A DNA stretch of 64,000 bases from Methanoplanus sp. FWC-SCC4 (GCF_032878975.1 NZ_CP043875.1:2224370-2288369), one strand, 5' to 3'; positions 37,054 to 47,104 are shown, counted from the first letter of the stretch. Notes: a model not told the origin generated them from the sequence alone. Numbers and translations are program-made.

Positions 37054-37446
37054 ATGGCAGAAGATGAGTCCCCTGAAAAATTAAGATTCGTAGTTCATGA
37101 TCACCACTCAAAAAACCACCACTATGATCTCCGACTTGAAAAAGACGGTATTCTAAAGTGCTGGGCTGTCCCGAAAGGAGTACCGGAAATACCTGGTGAG
37201 AAGCATCTTTCAATAGATTCCGGTGACCATGAACTCTCCGCCCTTACATTCTCCGGAATAATCCCCGCAGGTGAATACGGTGCCGGGGAGATTCTGATAG
37301 ATGATTCCGGAACTTATGAATCACTCTCGTGGGACGAGAAAAAGATCGAGTTTTTCCTCCATGGTGAAAAATACCGCGGGAAATATGTTCTTGTCAGGTT
37401 TAAGCGTGCAGGTGAGGGTAACTGGCTTCTTATGAAGGCAAAGTGA
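37054..37446 (+). CDS. Stand-alone LigD-type 3'-phosphoesterase
   Basis: A 130-residue protein equal to the phosphoesterase (PE) domain of bacterial LigD. The metal and catalytic cluster is visible as VVHDHHSKNHHYDLRLE (H15, H17, H22, D25, R27), followed by WAVPKG and IPAGEYGAG. PE domains trim 3'-phosphates and 3'-ribonucleotides from DNA ends before ligation. Here no ligase or polymerase domain is attached and none is adjacent, so the protein probably works with partners encoded elsewhere, as in other archaeal end-joining sets. A small gap of 56 bases separates it from the tRNA-modifying gene. Confidence 0.88.
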   Translation: MAEDESPEKLRFVVHDHHSKNHHYDLRLEKDGILKCWAVPKGVPEIPGEKHLSIDSGDHELSALTFSGIIPAGEYGAGEILIDDSGTYESLSWDEKKIEFFLHGEKYRGKYVLVRFKRAGEGNWLLMKAK

Positions 37447-37502
37447 ACATTTCCCATAACTCACCTTTTTTTGCCGGTTGAAAACAACTATTAAGAACAA
37501 AC

Positions 37503-38717
37503 ATGGACACCCTCAAAAACAAAAAAGTACATTTTGAAACATACGGCTGTACATTCAATTTTGCAGACACTGAAAAACTAAAGGAGATTGCGACTGCAAA
37601 CGGCTGTGAAATAGTAACGGCAGAGGAAGCTGATGCGGTTTGTATAAACTCCTGCACTGTCGTTGCACAGACACAAAGGGCGATGCTTCGCGCCGTAAAC
37701 GACTATCAGGGAAAGGAGGTTTACATAACCGGATGCATGCCGGTTGTTCAGGCGGATGAATTAAGGGATGCACGACCCGACATTCACATAATACTCCCTG
37801 AGGACATCTACCTTCATACCGAAAGGGTTGGTGCAATAACGGATGAAGGCGTCGGAGTTGTCCAGATTGGAACCGGGTGCCTTGGAGGCTGTGCCTACTG
37901 TATAACAAGGCTTGCAAGGGGAAGACTCCGGAGCTTTTCAGAGAAGAGCATAATAAATGAGACAAAAAGACTTGTTTCTGAGGGTGCATCCGAAATCCAG
38001 CTTACAGGGCAGGATGTAAGTGCATATGGACGTGATAAGGGAACAGATCTTTCCAGACTGCTTCATTTAATGAATGAGATCGAGGGCGATTTTGCAGTAC
38101 GTGTCGGGATGATGAACCCTGCAACCGTTCTTCCGATACTAAAAAGGCTTGTTCCGGCCTTTTCGCTTGAAAAAGTGTTCTCGTTTGTCCACCTGCCTGT
38201 GCAGTCGGGATCGGATCATGTGCTGTCAACCATGAACCGTGGCTATAAGGGCTCTGATTTTGTAAAGATCGTTGATACATTCAGGACTGAGATCCCTGAT
38301 GTGAGGATATCAACCGACTTTATTGTCGGATACCCGACCGAGACCGATAAGGAGTTTGAAGAGACCCTTGACATCTTAAATATAACAAAGCCCACCAAGG
38401 TCAACATCACAAGATTTTCTGTGCGTGAAGGGACAGCTGCTGCAGAATACAAAGACTTTCCCGACTGGGTGAAAAAGGAAAGATCAAGGGAGATGACGAT
38501 TGCCGCCAACAAAATCTATGATGAAAACAATGAAAAGATGATTGGCAGGGTCATCCCCGTAGCAGTTACAGAGGAGAAAAAGGCCGGCAGCGTAATTGCA
38601 AGGGACAAGTCATACAACAATATTGTGATAAAAGAGTCGCTTCCAATCGGAATGAAGCTTGATGTAAAAATTGTATCTCACAACAGACACTATCTGATAG
38701 GTGAAAAAACCGGCTGA
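37503..38717 (+). CDS. tRNA t6A37 methylthiotransferase (MtaB/CDKAL1 type)
   Basis: A 404-residue radical SAM methylthiotransferase converting t6A to ms2t6A at position 37 of ANN-decoding tRNAs. The N-terminal UPF0004 domain supplies three cluster cysteines (C16 in FETYGCTFN, C51, C78), and the radical SAM cluster is C126, C130, C133 in GCLGGCAYC. Further landmarks are QLTGQDVSAYGRD and HLPVQSGSD. A TRAM domain closes the C-terminus (SVIARDKSYNNIVIK region). Length and motif order match archaeal family members. It stands apart from other tRNA-modifying genes here. Confidence 0.93.
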   Translation: MDTLKNKKVHFETYGCTFNFADTEKLKEIATANGCEIVTAEEADAVCINSCTVVAQTQRAMLRAVNDYQGKEVYITGCMPVVQADELRDARPDIHIILPEDIYLHTERVGAITDEGVGVVQIGTGCLGGCAYCITRLARGRLRSFSEKSIINETKRLVSEGASEIQLTGQDVSAYGRDKGTDLSRLLHLMNEIEGDFAVRVGMMNPATVLPILKRLVPAFSLEKVFSFVHLPVQSGSDHVLSTMNRGYKGSDFVKIVDTFRTEIPDVRISTDFIVGYPTETDKEFEETLDILNITKPTKVNITRFSVREGTAAAEYKDFPDWVKKERSREMTIAANKIYDENNEKMIGRVIPVAVTEEKKAGSVIARDKSYNNIVIKESLPIGMKLDVKIVSHNRHYLIGEKTG

Positions 38718-38756
38718 AATGCTGAATTTCTAAAAAATAAATATATTTTCTTTTTT

Positions 38757-40991
38757 TCAGACCGTATGTTCTCTTTTCGAAATTTTGTCCTCTGCGGATG
38801 CTATCAGTGTTAAAACGGCGGGCATTATAACGACAGCACCAATCAGTGAAAATACCACTGCGATAACGGTTGAGAGTCCGAAACTTGATACAATCGGAAA
38901 TGCCGAGAGCATGAGGGCTGAAAAACCGCTTGCTGTGACAAGGCCGGAAACTGTGACCGCTGATCCAATCTTCTTAACCGAGGTTTTTATCGCATCTGTA
39001 CGGCTATTAGCCGTCTCTTTTTCTTCAATGTACCGCTCCATTACAAGAATCGTGTACTCTGATGCAACACCTATTGTCATTGAGCCGAGGCATGCACTGA
39101 TAGGATTGTAGTGAAGACCTATCAGGATCATTGCAACTGCATTCCACCCGACAATGTATATGATCGGGACAATCGGGGTGATAGCCTCGATTTTTCTGTA
39201 TGCAAGGGCGAGGAAGAGGAAAATCAGGATATATCCGATATTTGTCATCTTCTCCTTTGAAGCCGCAATCTGGTCCATCAGGTTTGTGTATAAATCAAAG
39301 TCACCTGTCGGATAGATTGAGATCTGTGCAGGCGGCTCGGACCATTCAAAGTCTTTAACCGCCTGTTTTTTAAGTTCGTTCTGTTCATCGATTGTAAGTA
39401 TCTTCGTTGAGAACGAGATGACCGCCTCGTTATCGCCTCTTATGTATTCCTCTTTTTTGTCATCCGGTATCATTGAGAGAATCCGGTTAAGGCTTCCCTG
39501 GTCATCGGGGATCTCTCCGCCGTTATACTGCTTAATAAGAGTGGCAATGCTTGAAACCCCTGTTATCTCATCGTAGTTTTCAAGCTCGGTTGTGCCGTAT
39601 GAATCAATCCACTTTACAACTTCAGGTGTCTGAAGACTGTCCCCTCTTATGTACATCGGAAACGGAGTTACCGAGCCGCTTACGTCCTGAACCTTGTCAA
39701 GTGCTATCTGTGCCGGAAGTCCTGCCGGCGCCATTGATTTTGTATCAGTATCTATAGGGATTGAAGGGTCGGCTGATATTCCTATAAATGCAAAGACTGC
39801 GGCTATTATCAGGATTGGAACCGCGAAGCGTGAGACTTTTCCAACCATTCCCTCAAGCAGCATATTGTATTTGTTCATTAAGATGACGGATTTAGCCTGT
39901 TCGGTGTCTTTGGGTTTGTAGTCCAGAATTATTGCAAGGGCCGGGAATCCGAACAGTGATGTCAGGTAACAGCATGAAACGCCGATTATTGAGACTATGG
40001 CAAAGGTCTCGATCATCGGGACGGGGGATATGAACATTGCGATAAAACCCATCATCGTTGCCAGCATTGCAAGAAGAACGGCCGGGCCTGTGTTTGAGAG
40101 GGTCCTTTCGTTTGCCTTCTCAATTGAGAGGCCCTCTCTTCTTTCCTCGTCAAATCTTGCCTGAAACTGGACGGCGTAATCGATTCCGAGACCTAAGAGA
40201 ATAGGAAATGATGCAATCGCACCGTTGTTTATTTTAACTCCCAGAATGCTCAGTAAGGCAAATGTGTACATAAGGCCGAAGAGCAGAAGAACAATCGGCA
40301 GGTACCAGTGCCTCATGTTTGAGAAAAGGATAAAGAGGACAATGAGCATCAGAATAAAAGCGCCGGCGATCAGTATGACTCCCGACATAACCATCTCTGA
40401 CTGAAGTTCAACACTGTAGGGTGTGCTGCCGGTAATCTCAATTGACACTCCCGGAGGAAGATTTGCCTCTGCAACGAGGGTTTTTAGGTTTGGAAGAATC
40501 GAAGATGATGTATCTGTTGATATTCCCTGTTTAATTTTAACGTATGCAAGACCTGTCTGGCTGTCGGGAACAAATTTGTTTTTAACGTCATTGGGGAGCT
40601 TTGAGAGGAGTATGTCGGTTTGTTTCTGGTTTTCAGGAAGCATTCCGTCATTTATCATCATCAGGCCGTCTGCCGCCGAAATTGTTTCAGTTACATATTC
40701 GAGCCGTTTTATCTCTTCCTCAAGGACTAAAAGATCCTGCAGTAATGTATAATCAGTCGGGTTTGCAGTCTGTATAAGCAGGATGAAGGTGTCTGATACA
40801 AACTGTTCACTATACTGGTCGTATCTGAGACCTTCGGGTGTTGATTTGTCCAGATACTGATCGGACGAGGACTGAAACTGAATCTGCGGAAGAGTCAATA
40901 GTGCTGCTGCAAATAAAACAAGCATTGCAGCGAGAACAATTTTGTGATGCCTGAAAATAAAGCAGGCTGTATGTGCATATATTGTGTTCAT
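38757..40991 (-). CDS. RND-superfamily exporter (MMPL/HAE3 type)
   Basis: A 744-residue RND-type transporter with twelve membrane segments in two halves and large extracytoplasmic loops after helix 1 and helix 7. The helix-4 region LGLGIDYAVQFQARFDEER matches the GxDY motif of MMPL/HAE3 proteins, and its second-half counterpart is GVASEYTILVMERYIEEK. Archaeal relatives are implicated in lipid or hopanoid-like export, but the substrate here is unknown. The start is put at the ATG at 40991, right ahead of NTIYAHTACFIFRHHK. A GTG 21 bases earlier (41012) sits directly against AGAGGT, too close for a ribosome-binding site. Confidence 0.83.
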   Translation of the reverse strand: MNTIYAHTACFIFRHHKIVLAAMLVLFAAALLTLPQIQFQSSSDQYLDKSTPEGLRYDQYSEQFVSDTFILLIQTANPTDYTLLQDLLVLEEEIKRLEYVTETISAADGLMMINDGMLPENQKQTDILLSKLPNDVKNKFVPDSQTGLAYVKIKQGISTDTSSSILPNLKTLVAEANLPPGVSIEITGSTPYSVELQSEMVMSGVILIAGAFILMLIVLFILFSNMRHWYLPIVLLLFGLMYTFALLSILGVKINNGAIASFPILLGLGIDYAVQFQARFDEERREGLSIEKANERTLSNTGPAVLLAMLATMMGFIAMFISPVPMIETFAIVSIIGVSCCYLTSLFGFPALAIILDYKPKDTEQAKSVILMNKYNMLLEGMVGKVSRFAVPILIIAAVFAFIGISADPSIPIDTDTKSMAPAGLPAQIALDKVQDVSGSVTPFPMYIRGDSLQTPEVVKWIDSYGTTELENYDEITGVSSIATLIKQYNGGEIPDDQGSLNRILSMIPDDKKEEYIRGDNEAVISFSTKILTIDEQNELKKQAVKDFEWSEPPAQISIYPTGDFDLYTNLMDQIAASKEKMTNIGYILIFLFLALAYRKIEAITPIVPIIYIVGWNAVAMILIGLHYNPISACLGSMTIGVASEYTILVMERYIEEKETANSRTDAIKTSVKKIGSAVTVSGLVTASGFSALMLSAFPIVSSFGLSTVIAVVFSLIGAVVIMPAVLTLIASAEDKISKREHTV

Positions 40992-41284
40992 ACTGACAGT
41001 GATGGGACACACCTCTGTTTTATCCGTAAATTTTTGAAATAACCGGATGAGACTCTGATGAAATTCGGATTTGGTATTCCGGAATATAGACCTGAATAAT
41101 TATATGTGCAAAATACCGGATAAATTGATTGGCATTTTTACATTAAACATCAGTTATTTAATGGATTTGAGAGAACAATATTTAGTATCGATTAAAAGAG
41201 CCGTTCTTTGACCGACAGTAACACCGATACGATAAGGGACAAAATGTGCCCTTTTTCATTAATTGTCTTACATGGAGAAATAAC

Positions 41285-42565
41285 ATGAGAAAAATAATAA
41301 CACTGACGGCATTAGTGCTTGTTTTTTTGTCTGCGGCTGTCACGCCCTGCCTTGCGGGTGATAAATATTATACTGACGGACCCGTGATCACCGTTTCCGT
41401 ATCCGGAAGCAATGAACTTTTGGCCGGTGCGGATTCCAGACTGAACCTTCTTGTTCAGAACAAGGGCCTCATTGACATGAAACTTGTGCAGAACCGGTAC
41501 ATGACACCTGATTATCTTCCAAACAGTGCAAAATCGGTTGTTGTGACACTGAAGCCCGGTGATTCCCCGGCTGTTGTCAAATCAGACCCGCAGGTTATCG
41601 GGGATCTTTCATCAGGACTGACAAAAACCGGAACTTTCGATGTTTATATCCCTGAAGGCGCAAAATCCGGACGTTATTCAATGACTGCTGTTGTTGAGTA
41701 TGAATATATGGAAAACTCCGAACAGGTCGGGACTGATGCAATATCATATTATTTTAAAACTGTCAGAAGGGAATACCCTGTAAGCATTGTCATCAGGCCG
41801 TCTGTTGTTCTGGAGATATCAGATGTGGTGTCGGATTCCCTTAATGCAGGAGGAGAAGGCTACATTGAGATGACAATCAAAAACACCGGAACGGATGATG
41901 GCAGAAATACTGCCATATATATCAGTCCTACCGGATACAGCCCGATAACTCCTATTGAGGACAGCATATATGCGGGGGATTTCAAAAAAGGGGATGTAAT
42001 AACCCCGAGGTTTAAGGTTTCAGTGTCAAAGGATGCCGATCCACAACAGGAATACCCACTTAGGGTCTTTGCAGTTTACAAGGACTACGAGGGTAAGAGC
42101 GCAAAGTCAGCACCGGTGACTGTCGGTGTCTCTTTTGGCGGCAGGATAAAGTTTGAAGCGGTAAGCGGGGCGGCAGTTGCTTATCCGGGCAGGGAAAACC
42201 TGATTCATGTAACATACAAAAACACAGGGGATGCAACCGCATATCAGGCTCTTGGAAGAATAAGTGTCATTGATCCTTTCTCAAGCGGTGACAGCAATGT
42301 TTACCTTGGCGACATGTTGCCCGGAGAGACAAAGGAGGCTGTTTACAAGATCAGTGCTGATTCCGGTGCAACCATCAAGGAATATTCACTCGAGTCCGAG
42401 ATAAGATACAATGACATTGAAGGCAACAATTATGTTTCAGATACTGTCAAGGTCATAATTTCCGTGCAGCCGGACAGTGCAGGATATCTGTATATTGGAA
42501 TACCTGTTATTGCCGTAATCCTCGGAGCAGGGTTTTTTGTGTACAGAAGGAAAAACAGCGCCTGA
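41285..42565 (+). CDS. S-layer-like exported protein with CARDB/NEW3-type domains (1)
   Basis: A 426-residue exported protein of the COG1361 type. It has a signal peptide (residues 1-25, ending CLAGDKYY), three immunoglobulin-like beta domains with repeated patterns (LNLLVQNKGLIDMK, IEMTIKNTGTDDGR, IHVTYKNTGDATAY) and a C-terminal membrane helix (IGIPVIAVILGAGFFVYRR). It is probably anchored in the membrane with the domains outside. The start is ATG 41285 with GGAG upstream; a frame opening at 41246 adds an implausible leader. The next gene is a paralogue. The archaeal protein may form part of the envelope or a secretion complex. Confidence 0.8.
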   Translation: MRKIITLTALVLVFLSAAVTPCLAGDKYYTDGPVITVSVSGSNELLAGADSRLNLLVQNKGLIDMKLVQNRYMTPDYLPNSAKSVVVTLKPGDSPAVVKSDPQVIGDLSSGLTKTGTFDVYIPEGAKSGRYSMTAVVEYEYMENSEQVGTDAISYYFKTVRREYPVSIVIRPSVVLEISDVVSDSLNAGGEGYIEMTIKNTGTDDGRNTAIYISPTGYSPITPIEDSIYAGDFKKGDVITPRFKVSVSKDADPQQEYPLRVFAVYKDYEGKSAKSAPVTVGVSFGGRIKFEAVSGAAVAYPGRENLIHVTYKNTGDATAYQALGRISVIDPFSSGDSNVYLGDMLPGETKEAVYKISADSGATIKEYSLESEIRYNDIEGNNYVSDTVKVIISVQPDSAGYLYIGIPVIAVILGAGFFVYRRKNSA

Positions 42566-42573
42566 TTCCCGTT

Positions 42574-42613
42574 AAAAAAGATTCCCTGAAAAATTATTTC
42601 AGCAATCTTTTTT
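42574..42613 (+). terminator. Terminator hairpin between the two S-layer-like genes
   Basis: AAAAAAGATT (42574-42583) pairs with AATCTTTTTT (42604-42613), and the inner CTGAAA/TTTCAG (42586-42602) extends the stem. It lies 8 bases after the stop of the first gene, which suggests that the two paralogues are at least partly separate transcripts. Confidence 0.65.
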
Positions 42614-42631
42614 GAAAGTTGAGGAAAAAAA

Positions 42632-43936
42632 ATGAATGAATTATTCAGACGGTATTTTGGTCTGCTTCTTGTCGTGCTTTTGATCTCAGGCATTTTTACA
42701 TCGCCTGCAGCAGCTGCCGGCAAGCAGTTTACCGGAAGTGAGCCAAAGCTATATGCAACACTTTCAGGGCAAAATGAGTTTGATCCGGGAACTGATGCGG
42801 TTTTGGAAATTGTCCTGGAAAACCAGGGGACTGACAACGAGGCACTTGTTGGTTCTTTATATGCTCCCTATCAGATAAATCCGACAACAGCGCTTAAAAC
42901 GACTGTGAATCTTTTAAGCGGTGATGTTCCTGCAACAGTTAAGACAGCTTCCTATATGCTCGGAGATCTGCCTGCCGGATATAGTGCTCCTGCAAGGTTT
43001 TATGTTCACATTGATGAGAACGCTCCTGCCGGGGATTATGAACTAAATCTCAGGACTGAATACAGCTACACTTTTGCAGAGACAATGATAGAGCCGGGCC
43101 GCCGGGACTATATCTACAGGGACAAAACGGTTGATTTGAATATCCCTGTCAGGATAAAGGGGGTTGTAAAGCCTGAGGTGATCTCGGTTGAGACGCGAAA
43201 TATGTATCCCGGGCATACCGGCGATATTATTCTTAAGATCAGAAATGCAGGATATGGCGTTGGTTTAAAGTCTTCCGCTGTTCTGAGCGGAGTTTCCGGT
43301 CACATAAAGCCTGTCGGCGGAAGTGTCTGTATCGGTGATTTCAATCCCGGGGATGTTTCAACTCTCAGCTTCAAGGTTTATGTGGACGATTCAATAGACA
43401 GCGGCGTCTACCCTGAAGAGTTCAGAATTGTCTACACTGATGAGTTCGGTGCTGAAAAAGAGTCAGTTTCTGAGAAGATTGGTGTTTCTGTCGGAAAGGG
43501 TGCAAAATTTAGAATAGTTTCGGGCAAAAGTCTGATGAGGCCCGGTGAAACCGTTACAGTTCAGGTTGAGTTTAAAAACACCGGAGATTCGACGGCTTAC
43601 GGTGCAAAGGCAAGGATTATCCCGGTGAAGCCTTTTTCGGCAGCTACTGACAGTGCACTCCTTGGGGATGTAAAGCCGGGGGAAACCGCCTCTGCAATGT
43701 TCACACTCAGCCTTGCTTCTGACGCACTGCAAATCCCTTACGGGCTTGATACGGGAATAAAGTTCCGTGATGAATATGACAATCTGGTCCTTTCTGATCA
43801 GATGATGCTTGAAATAGATGGTGTTTCCGGAAACGAGATTGTTTCCCTTGTAACCAACCCTGTTTCAATTGCGGTGATTTTCGGAATAATTGCCTGTGCA
43901 GGCTATTATGTTTTCACCCGGAGAAAAGTTCCCTGA
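42632..43936 (+). CDS. S-layer-like exported protein with CARDB/NEW3-type domains (2)
   Basis: A 434-residue paralogue of the preceding protein. It has a signal peptide (LLLVVLLISGIFTSPAAAAG), three repeats of the same beta domain (LEIVLENQGTDNEA, IILKIRNAGYGVGL, VQVEFKNTGDSTAY) and a C-terminal helix IAVIFGIIACAGYYVFTRR with a basic end. The domains are ordered exactly as in the first gene, so this is a whole-gene duplication that has diverged. Ribosome-binding site GAGG lies 9 bases ahead of the ATG. Confidence 0.8.
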   Translation: MNELFRRYFGLLLVVLLISGIFTSPAAAAGKQFTGSEPKLYATLSGQNEFDPGTDAVLEIVLENQGTDNEALVGSLYAPYQINPTTALKTTVNLLSGDVPATVKTASYMLGDLPAGYSAPARFYVHIDENAPAGDYELNLRTEYSYTFAETMIEPGRRDYIYRDKTVDLNIPVRIKGVVKPEVISVETRNMYPGHTGDIILKIRNAGYGVGLKSSAVLSGVSGHIKPVGGSVCIGDFNPGDVSTLSFKVYVDDSIDSGVYPEEFRIVYTDEFGAEKESVSEKIGVSVGKGAKFRIVSGKSLMRPGETVTVQVEFKNTGDSTAYGAKARIIPVKPFSAATDSALLGDVKPGETASAMFTLSLASDALQIPYGLDTGIKFRDEYDNLVLSDQMMLEIDGVSGNEIVSLVTNPVSIAVIFGIIACAGYYVFTRRKVP

Positions 43937-43992
43937 AATAAATAATTTTTAATTGGTTTCTTTTTTTAGGTTTGAGAGACAATTATTTCTCA

Positions 43993-44535
43993 ATGGACAT
44001 TATTGAAGAGGGTTTTTTAGAGATTGTGCGGCAGATTGATGAGCTAAAATCAAAGGAAGAGTCCGCATCCTCCAGAATTTTAGAGGGAAAGGATGTTCTG
44101 CTTGAAAGAATGGGAAAGCTTTCCGTTCCTGTTGCAAAATCAGCCGGAATAAATTTACTTGTCCGTGCGAAAATTGACTCCATGGGGGGTCTTTACGACA
44201 AGGTTTACACGGAAGAGAAGATGCTTGTTCTTGGCAAAACCGAGCCTTTGCCTTACAGGCCGGATGATGCATCAAAACCTGTCACAAACCAGTTCTGTGT
44301 TCTCTCGGAAGACGGAATGTTTTACGAGTTCATGTACTCGGCAGATGAGCACATAACTGACTCATATAAGCAGGAATTAACCGCAGACGAGGCTGTATCC
44401 ATTTACGGTCTTGACATTATGTATATGCTTTACAAGGCTCTCGAGCAGTATCTGACTGAAGAAAAAGAGCTTGTAATGGCGCTTGAAAGAACCATTGCCT
44501 TTGTCTTTGAAGATATAGGTATGAAAGAGCAATAA
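43993..44535 (+). CDS. Hypothetical protein downstream of S-layer-like genes
   Basis: A soluble protein of 180 residues not recognised as a named family. It is mostly helical, with a coiled-coil-like start (EEGFLEIVRQIDELKSKEESASSRI), a central basic strand region (GLYDKVYTEEKMLVLGKTEPLPYRP) and an acidic C-terminal helix. There is no signal peptide, membrane segment or metal motif. ATG 43993 is chosen; a TTG at 43972, close behind AGG, would add seven residues. It follows the S-layer pair by 57 bases on the same strand and may share their transcript. Confidence 0.6.
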   Translation: MDIIEEGFLEIVRQIDELKSKEESASSRILEGKDVLLERMGKLSVPVAKSAGINLLVRAKIDSMGGLYDKVYTEEKMLVLGKTEPLPYRPDDASKPVTNQFCVLSEDGMFYEFMYSADEHITDSYKQELTADEAVSIYGLDIMYMLYKALEQYLTEEKELVMALERTIAFVFEDIGMKEQ

Positions 44536-44537
44536 AT

Positions 44538-44560
44538 CCCTACCCGGGGACTTTTTTTTA
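44538..44560 (+). terminator. Short terminator hairpin
   Basis: TCCC-TACC-CGGGGA followed by a T-run forms a small GC-rich stem directly after the hypothetical gene. Confidence 0.45.
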
Positions 44561-44617
44561 AAAACAAAGACAGAAAAAAAATGTTATTCGTGATTTGGTT
44601 TGCCCTGTAGGAATTTT

Positions 44618-45139
44618 TCAGCAGTTTGCATCTGAAGCCGCTTTTGCGTTTTCATAAATTTCTTTATTATCCGGTATGATGCAGTTTCGTATTATTTTTT
44701 CAAGGTCTATCCAGATTATGATTTTATTTGTTCCTTTTGGGCCGGCTTGTGAGATACTTTCCTGTTTTATAATTCCTTTAACAAAGGCCTCTCCTGATAT
44801 GGCATTGTCCATCTTTTCGATGTCATCTTCGGATACCCGGATTACGCTGTGAACATCGTCAACTATTATTCCTGTTTTTGAGCCGCCTGCGGCCTCGGGC
44901 ATCAGGACAATAATCTTCTGATTTATTATCTCATCTTTCTCTGAAAGGCCCATTATTTTTCTGAGATTGAGGATGTTTGTGATCTCTCCACGGAGATTAA
45001 TTATGCCTTCTATAAACGGGGGTGTGCAGGGAATGGGTGTGATTGGGAGGATTTCTATAATCTCCCTTGTCAGCTGTATATCAAGTGCATACAGGGTGCC
45101 GCTGATCTCAAATTCAACGACGTCAGTTATTTCTGTCAT
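44618..45139 (-). CDS. cheW: CheW-like chemotaxis coupling protein
   Basis: A 173-residue single-domain CheW homologue. Family features are EFEISGTLYALDI at the N-terminus, the LPITPIPCTPPFIEGIINLRGEI segment (short motif GIINLRG) and GIIVDDVHSVIRV. CheW links a methyl-accepting protein to the CheA kinase; no CheA is in the window. It lies 12 bases after the soluble MCP gene on the same strand, so the two form an operon and presumably one signalling unit. Confidence 0.9.
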   Translation of the reverse strand: MTEITDVVEFEISGTLYALDIQLTREIIEILPITPIPCTPPFIEGIINLRGEITNILNLRKIMGLSEKDEIINQKIIVLMPEAAGGSKTGIIVDDVHSVIRVSEDDIEKMDNAISGEAFVKGIIKQESISQAGPKGTNKIIIWIDLEKIIRNCIIPDNKEIYENAKAASDANC

Positions 45140-45151
45140 GGGCTTTTCACT

Positions 45152-47104
45152 TCACTCGATTTTAAAAACTTTCATATCTTCTTCGAGCTGTAATGCCATT
45201 TCATTGACTTCATGCATTGCACTTGCAATCTCTTCCGAGGATGCGCTTGATTCTTCGGCAAGTGCGGCAAGCTCTTCGATTCTGCCCTGTGTGTCATGGG
45301 TGAGGTCTGCACCTTCTTTTGCATCCTGAGCAACATTTGTTGCAATCTGGGCCTGGTCCTCAATTGCCTTTGTTATCTCCTCAACTGCGTTTGTGGCGGC
45401 GGTTGCCTCCTTTACAATCTGGTTGAGTGCATCTATTGTCCTGTTTACGCCGGCCACGCCTTCATTGAGCTCGGAGTTTGCAGTTTTTATGCCGTTTGTT
45501 GTCTTTTCACTGCTCATCCTCACTTTCTCAATCACTTTTTCAATGTGATCAGTTGCACTTCTTGCCTCTGCGGCAAGATTTTTGACCTCTCCTGCAACGA
45601 CTGCAAATCCCCTTCCGTGTTCTCCTGCACGGGCGGCTTCAATTGCAGCGTTTAATGCCAGGAGATTAATCTGGTTTGCGATGTCTGTGATCATCTTTAC
45701 AATATTAGTGATCTCATGCATCTCCTGGTTTAATTGTTCGATCTCGGACACACTGTTGTGGGTGATCTCGACAACTGACTCCATCTGGCTGTGAGTCTGT
45801 TCTCCTATTTTCTGTGCCTCAATACCTGTTTTTGTAGCTTCCCTGACTGCTCCTAAAACCTCTTCGGAACTGCCTGCAATTTCCTCATTACCTGCCGACA
45901 TATCAGCCATCTGTCTTGAAACATCCTCTATTTTGTCCATCAGTTTTTTGCTGATTTCTGCGGTCTTCTGGCTTGTAAGTGCAACCTGTTCAACAGCCTT
46001 TGTGACCTCGTCTGATCCCTTGCTTGCATCCTCCATTGCCATGTCGATTTTTGAAACGGCTTTTTTTACGTTTAAAACCGAGTTTTTAAGCTGATCCCCA
46101 AGGTTGTCAAGTGCATCCCTGAAGATGACGAGTTTTCCGCTGACTTTTACTTTAGTGTCAAATCTGGCATTATAGTTGCAGTCTGCAAACTCTGATGTAA
46201 CCCTTATAGCCTCTTTCATAGGTGTTACAAGGACGTCCATTGTCTCATTCACTCCCTGTATCACCTCTTTATATGCTCCGGAGTGGGCCGAGTCATCGGC
46301 ACGGTAGTTGATCTCTCCCGAGGTTGCATTCTCAACAAGTGTGCCTATCTCGTTTATGACTTCAATCAGATTTTTGCGGATACCGTTGATTGTTTCTGTC
46401 ATAATAATCTGTTTTCCGGCGAGTTCTCTCATCTCTTGTGAAAAGTCACCTTTGGAATACAGGTCAAGTATTTCAAAAGCCTCAAAAACCGGATTGCTTA
46501 TTTCATCAATAGTATCGTTAATACCCTGTGCAATTTTTGAATAAACCCCACTCAGCTTTTCAGGATGGCATCTTGCCTCTATGTCCCCTTCTTTGTGTCT
46601 TTTTGCCAGGCCTGAAAGGTCACTTTCAAGAATGTTTATCTCCTCAATTAGCAAATTGAGGTCATTTTTGATAGTATTGAAATAGCCCTTCCTTTCGTGT
46701 GTGATTTTTTGAGGGATTTCTCCTCTGCCTATCTTTTCTATGAATGTGGCAGTTGAGGTTAAGGGTTCTGCGACATCTTCAAAGGTATCGTTGAAGCTTT
46801 TTAGAATGTCTGTCCAAATGCCCTTTAACTCGGACATGTCTGCACGAATGTCAAAATTGCCTTCATCTGCAGCTTTTTTCATCTGTTTTGCTGAATCGTG
46901 CACAAGAGCAATAGTGTCCGAGCAGTTTTCGATATTTTTGACAATCTCCCAATTGTTATTGTGAAATTCCTGCGAGAGTGACCTGGGGTTTTCTCCCGCT
47001 GCAATTGCCTTTATAAAATCATTTGCAAGTTTCAGCTGAATTCTCAGCTCTTCGTTGTTATCCTGCGTATTATCGTTAAATTTATTGTCACTTTTTGATT
47101 TCAC
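45152..47104 (-). CDS. Soluble methyl-accepting chemotaxis protein with HAMP array
   Basis: A 650-residue chemoreceptor without any membrane segment. Residues about 70-350 hold several HAMP-like repeats, recognisable by PLTS, PVFEA and PMKEA motifs each followed by a heptad helix and a G[DE]-rich loop (SGDI, KGDFS). Residues about 390-640 are the signalling domain, with the conserved tip [16 protein letters not shown] and [15 protein letters not shown]. It would sense a cytoplasmic or HAMP-relayed signal and act through CheW. The start is GTG 47104 with GGAAGTGA as ribosome-binding site. It is divergent from the HTH-PAS sensor at 47297. Confidence 0.87.
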   Translation of the reverse strand: MKSKSDNKFNDNTQDNNEELRIQLKLANDFIKAIAAGENPRSLSQEFHNNNWEIVKNIENCSDTIALVHDSAKQMKKAADEGNFDIRADMSELKGIWTDILKSFNDTFEDVAEPLTSTATFIEKIGRGEIPQKITHERKGYFNTIKNDLNLLIEEINILESDLSGLAKRHKEGDIEARCHPEKLSGVYSKIAQGINDTIDEISNPVFEAFEILDLYSKGDFSQEMRELAGKQIIMTETINGIRKNLIEVINEIGTLVENATSGEINYRADDSAHSGAYKEVIQGVNETMDVLVTPMKEAIRVTSEFADCNYNARFDTKVKVSGKLVIFRDALDNLGDQLKNSVLNVKKAVSKIDMAMEDASKGSDEVTKAVEQVALTSQKTAEISKKLMDKIEDVSRQMADMSAGNEEIAGSSEEVLGAVREATKTGIEAQKIGEQTHSQMESVVEITHNSVSEIEQLNQEMHEITNIVKMITDIANQINLLALNAAIEAARAGEHGRGFAVVAGEVKNLAAEARSATDHIEKVIEKVRMSSEKTTNGIKTANSELNEGVAGVNRTIDALNQIVKEATAATNAVEEITKAIEDQAQIATNVAQDAKEGADLTHDTQGRIEELAALAEESSASSEEIASAMHEVNEMALQLEEDMKVFKIE

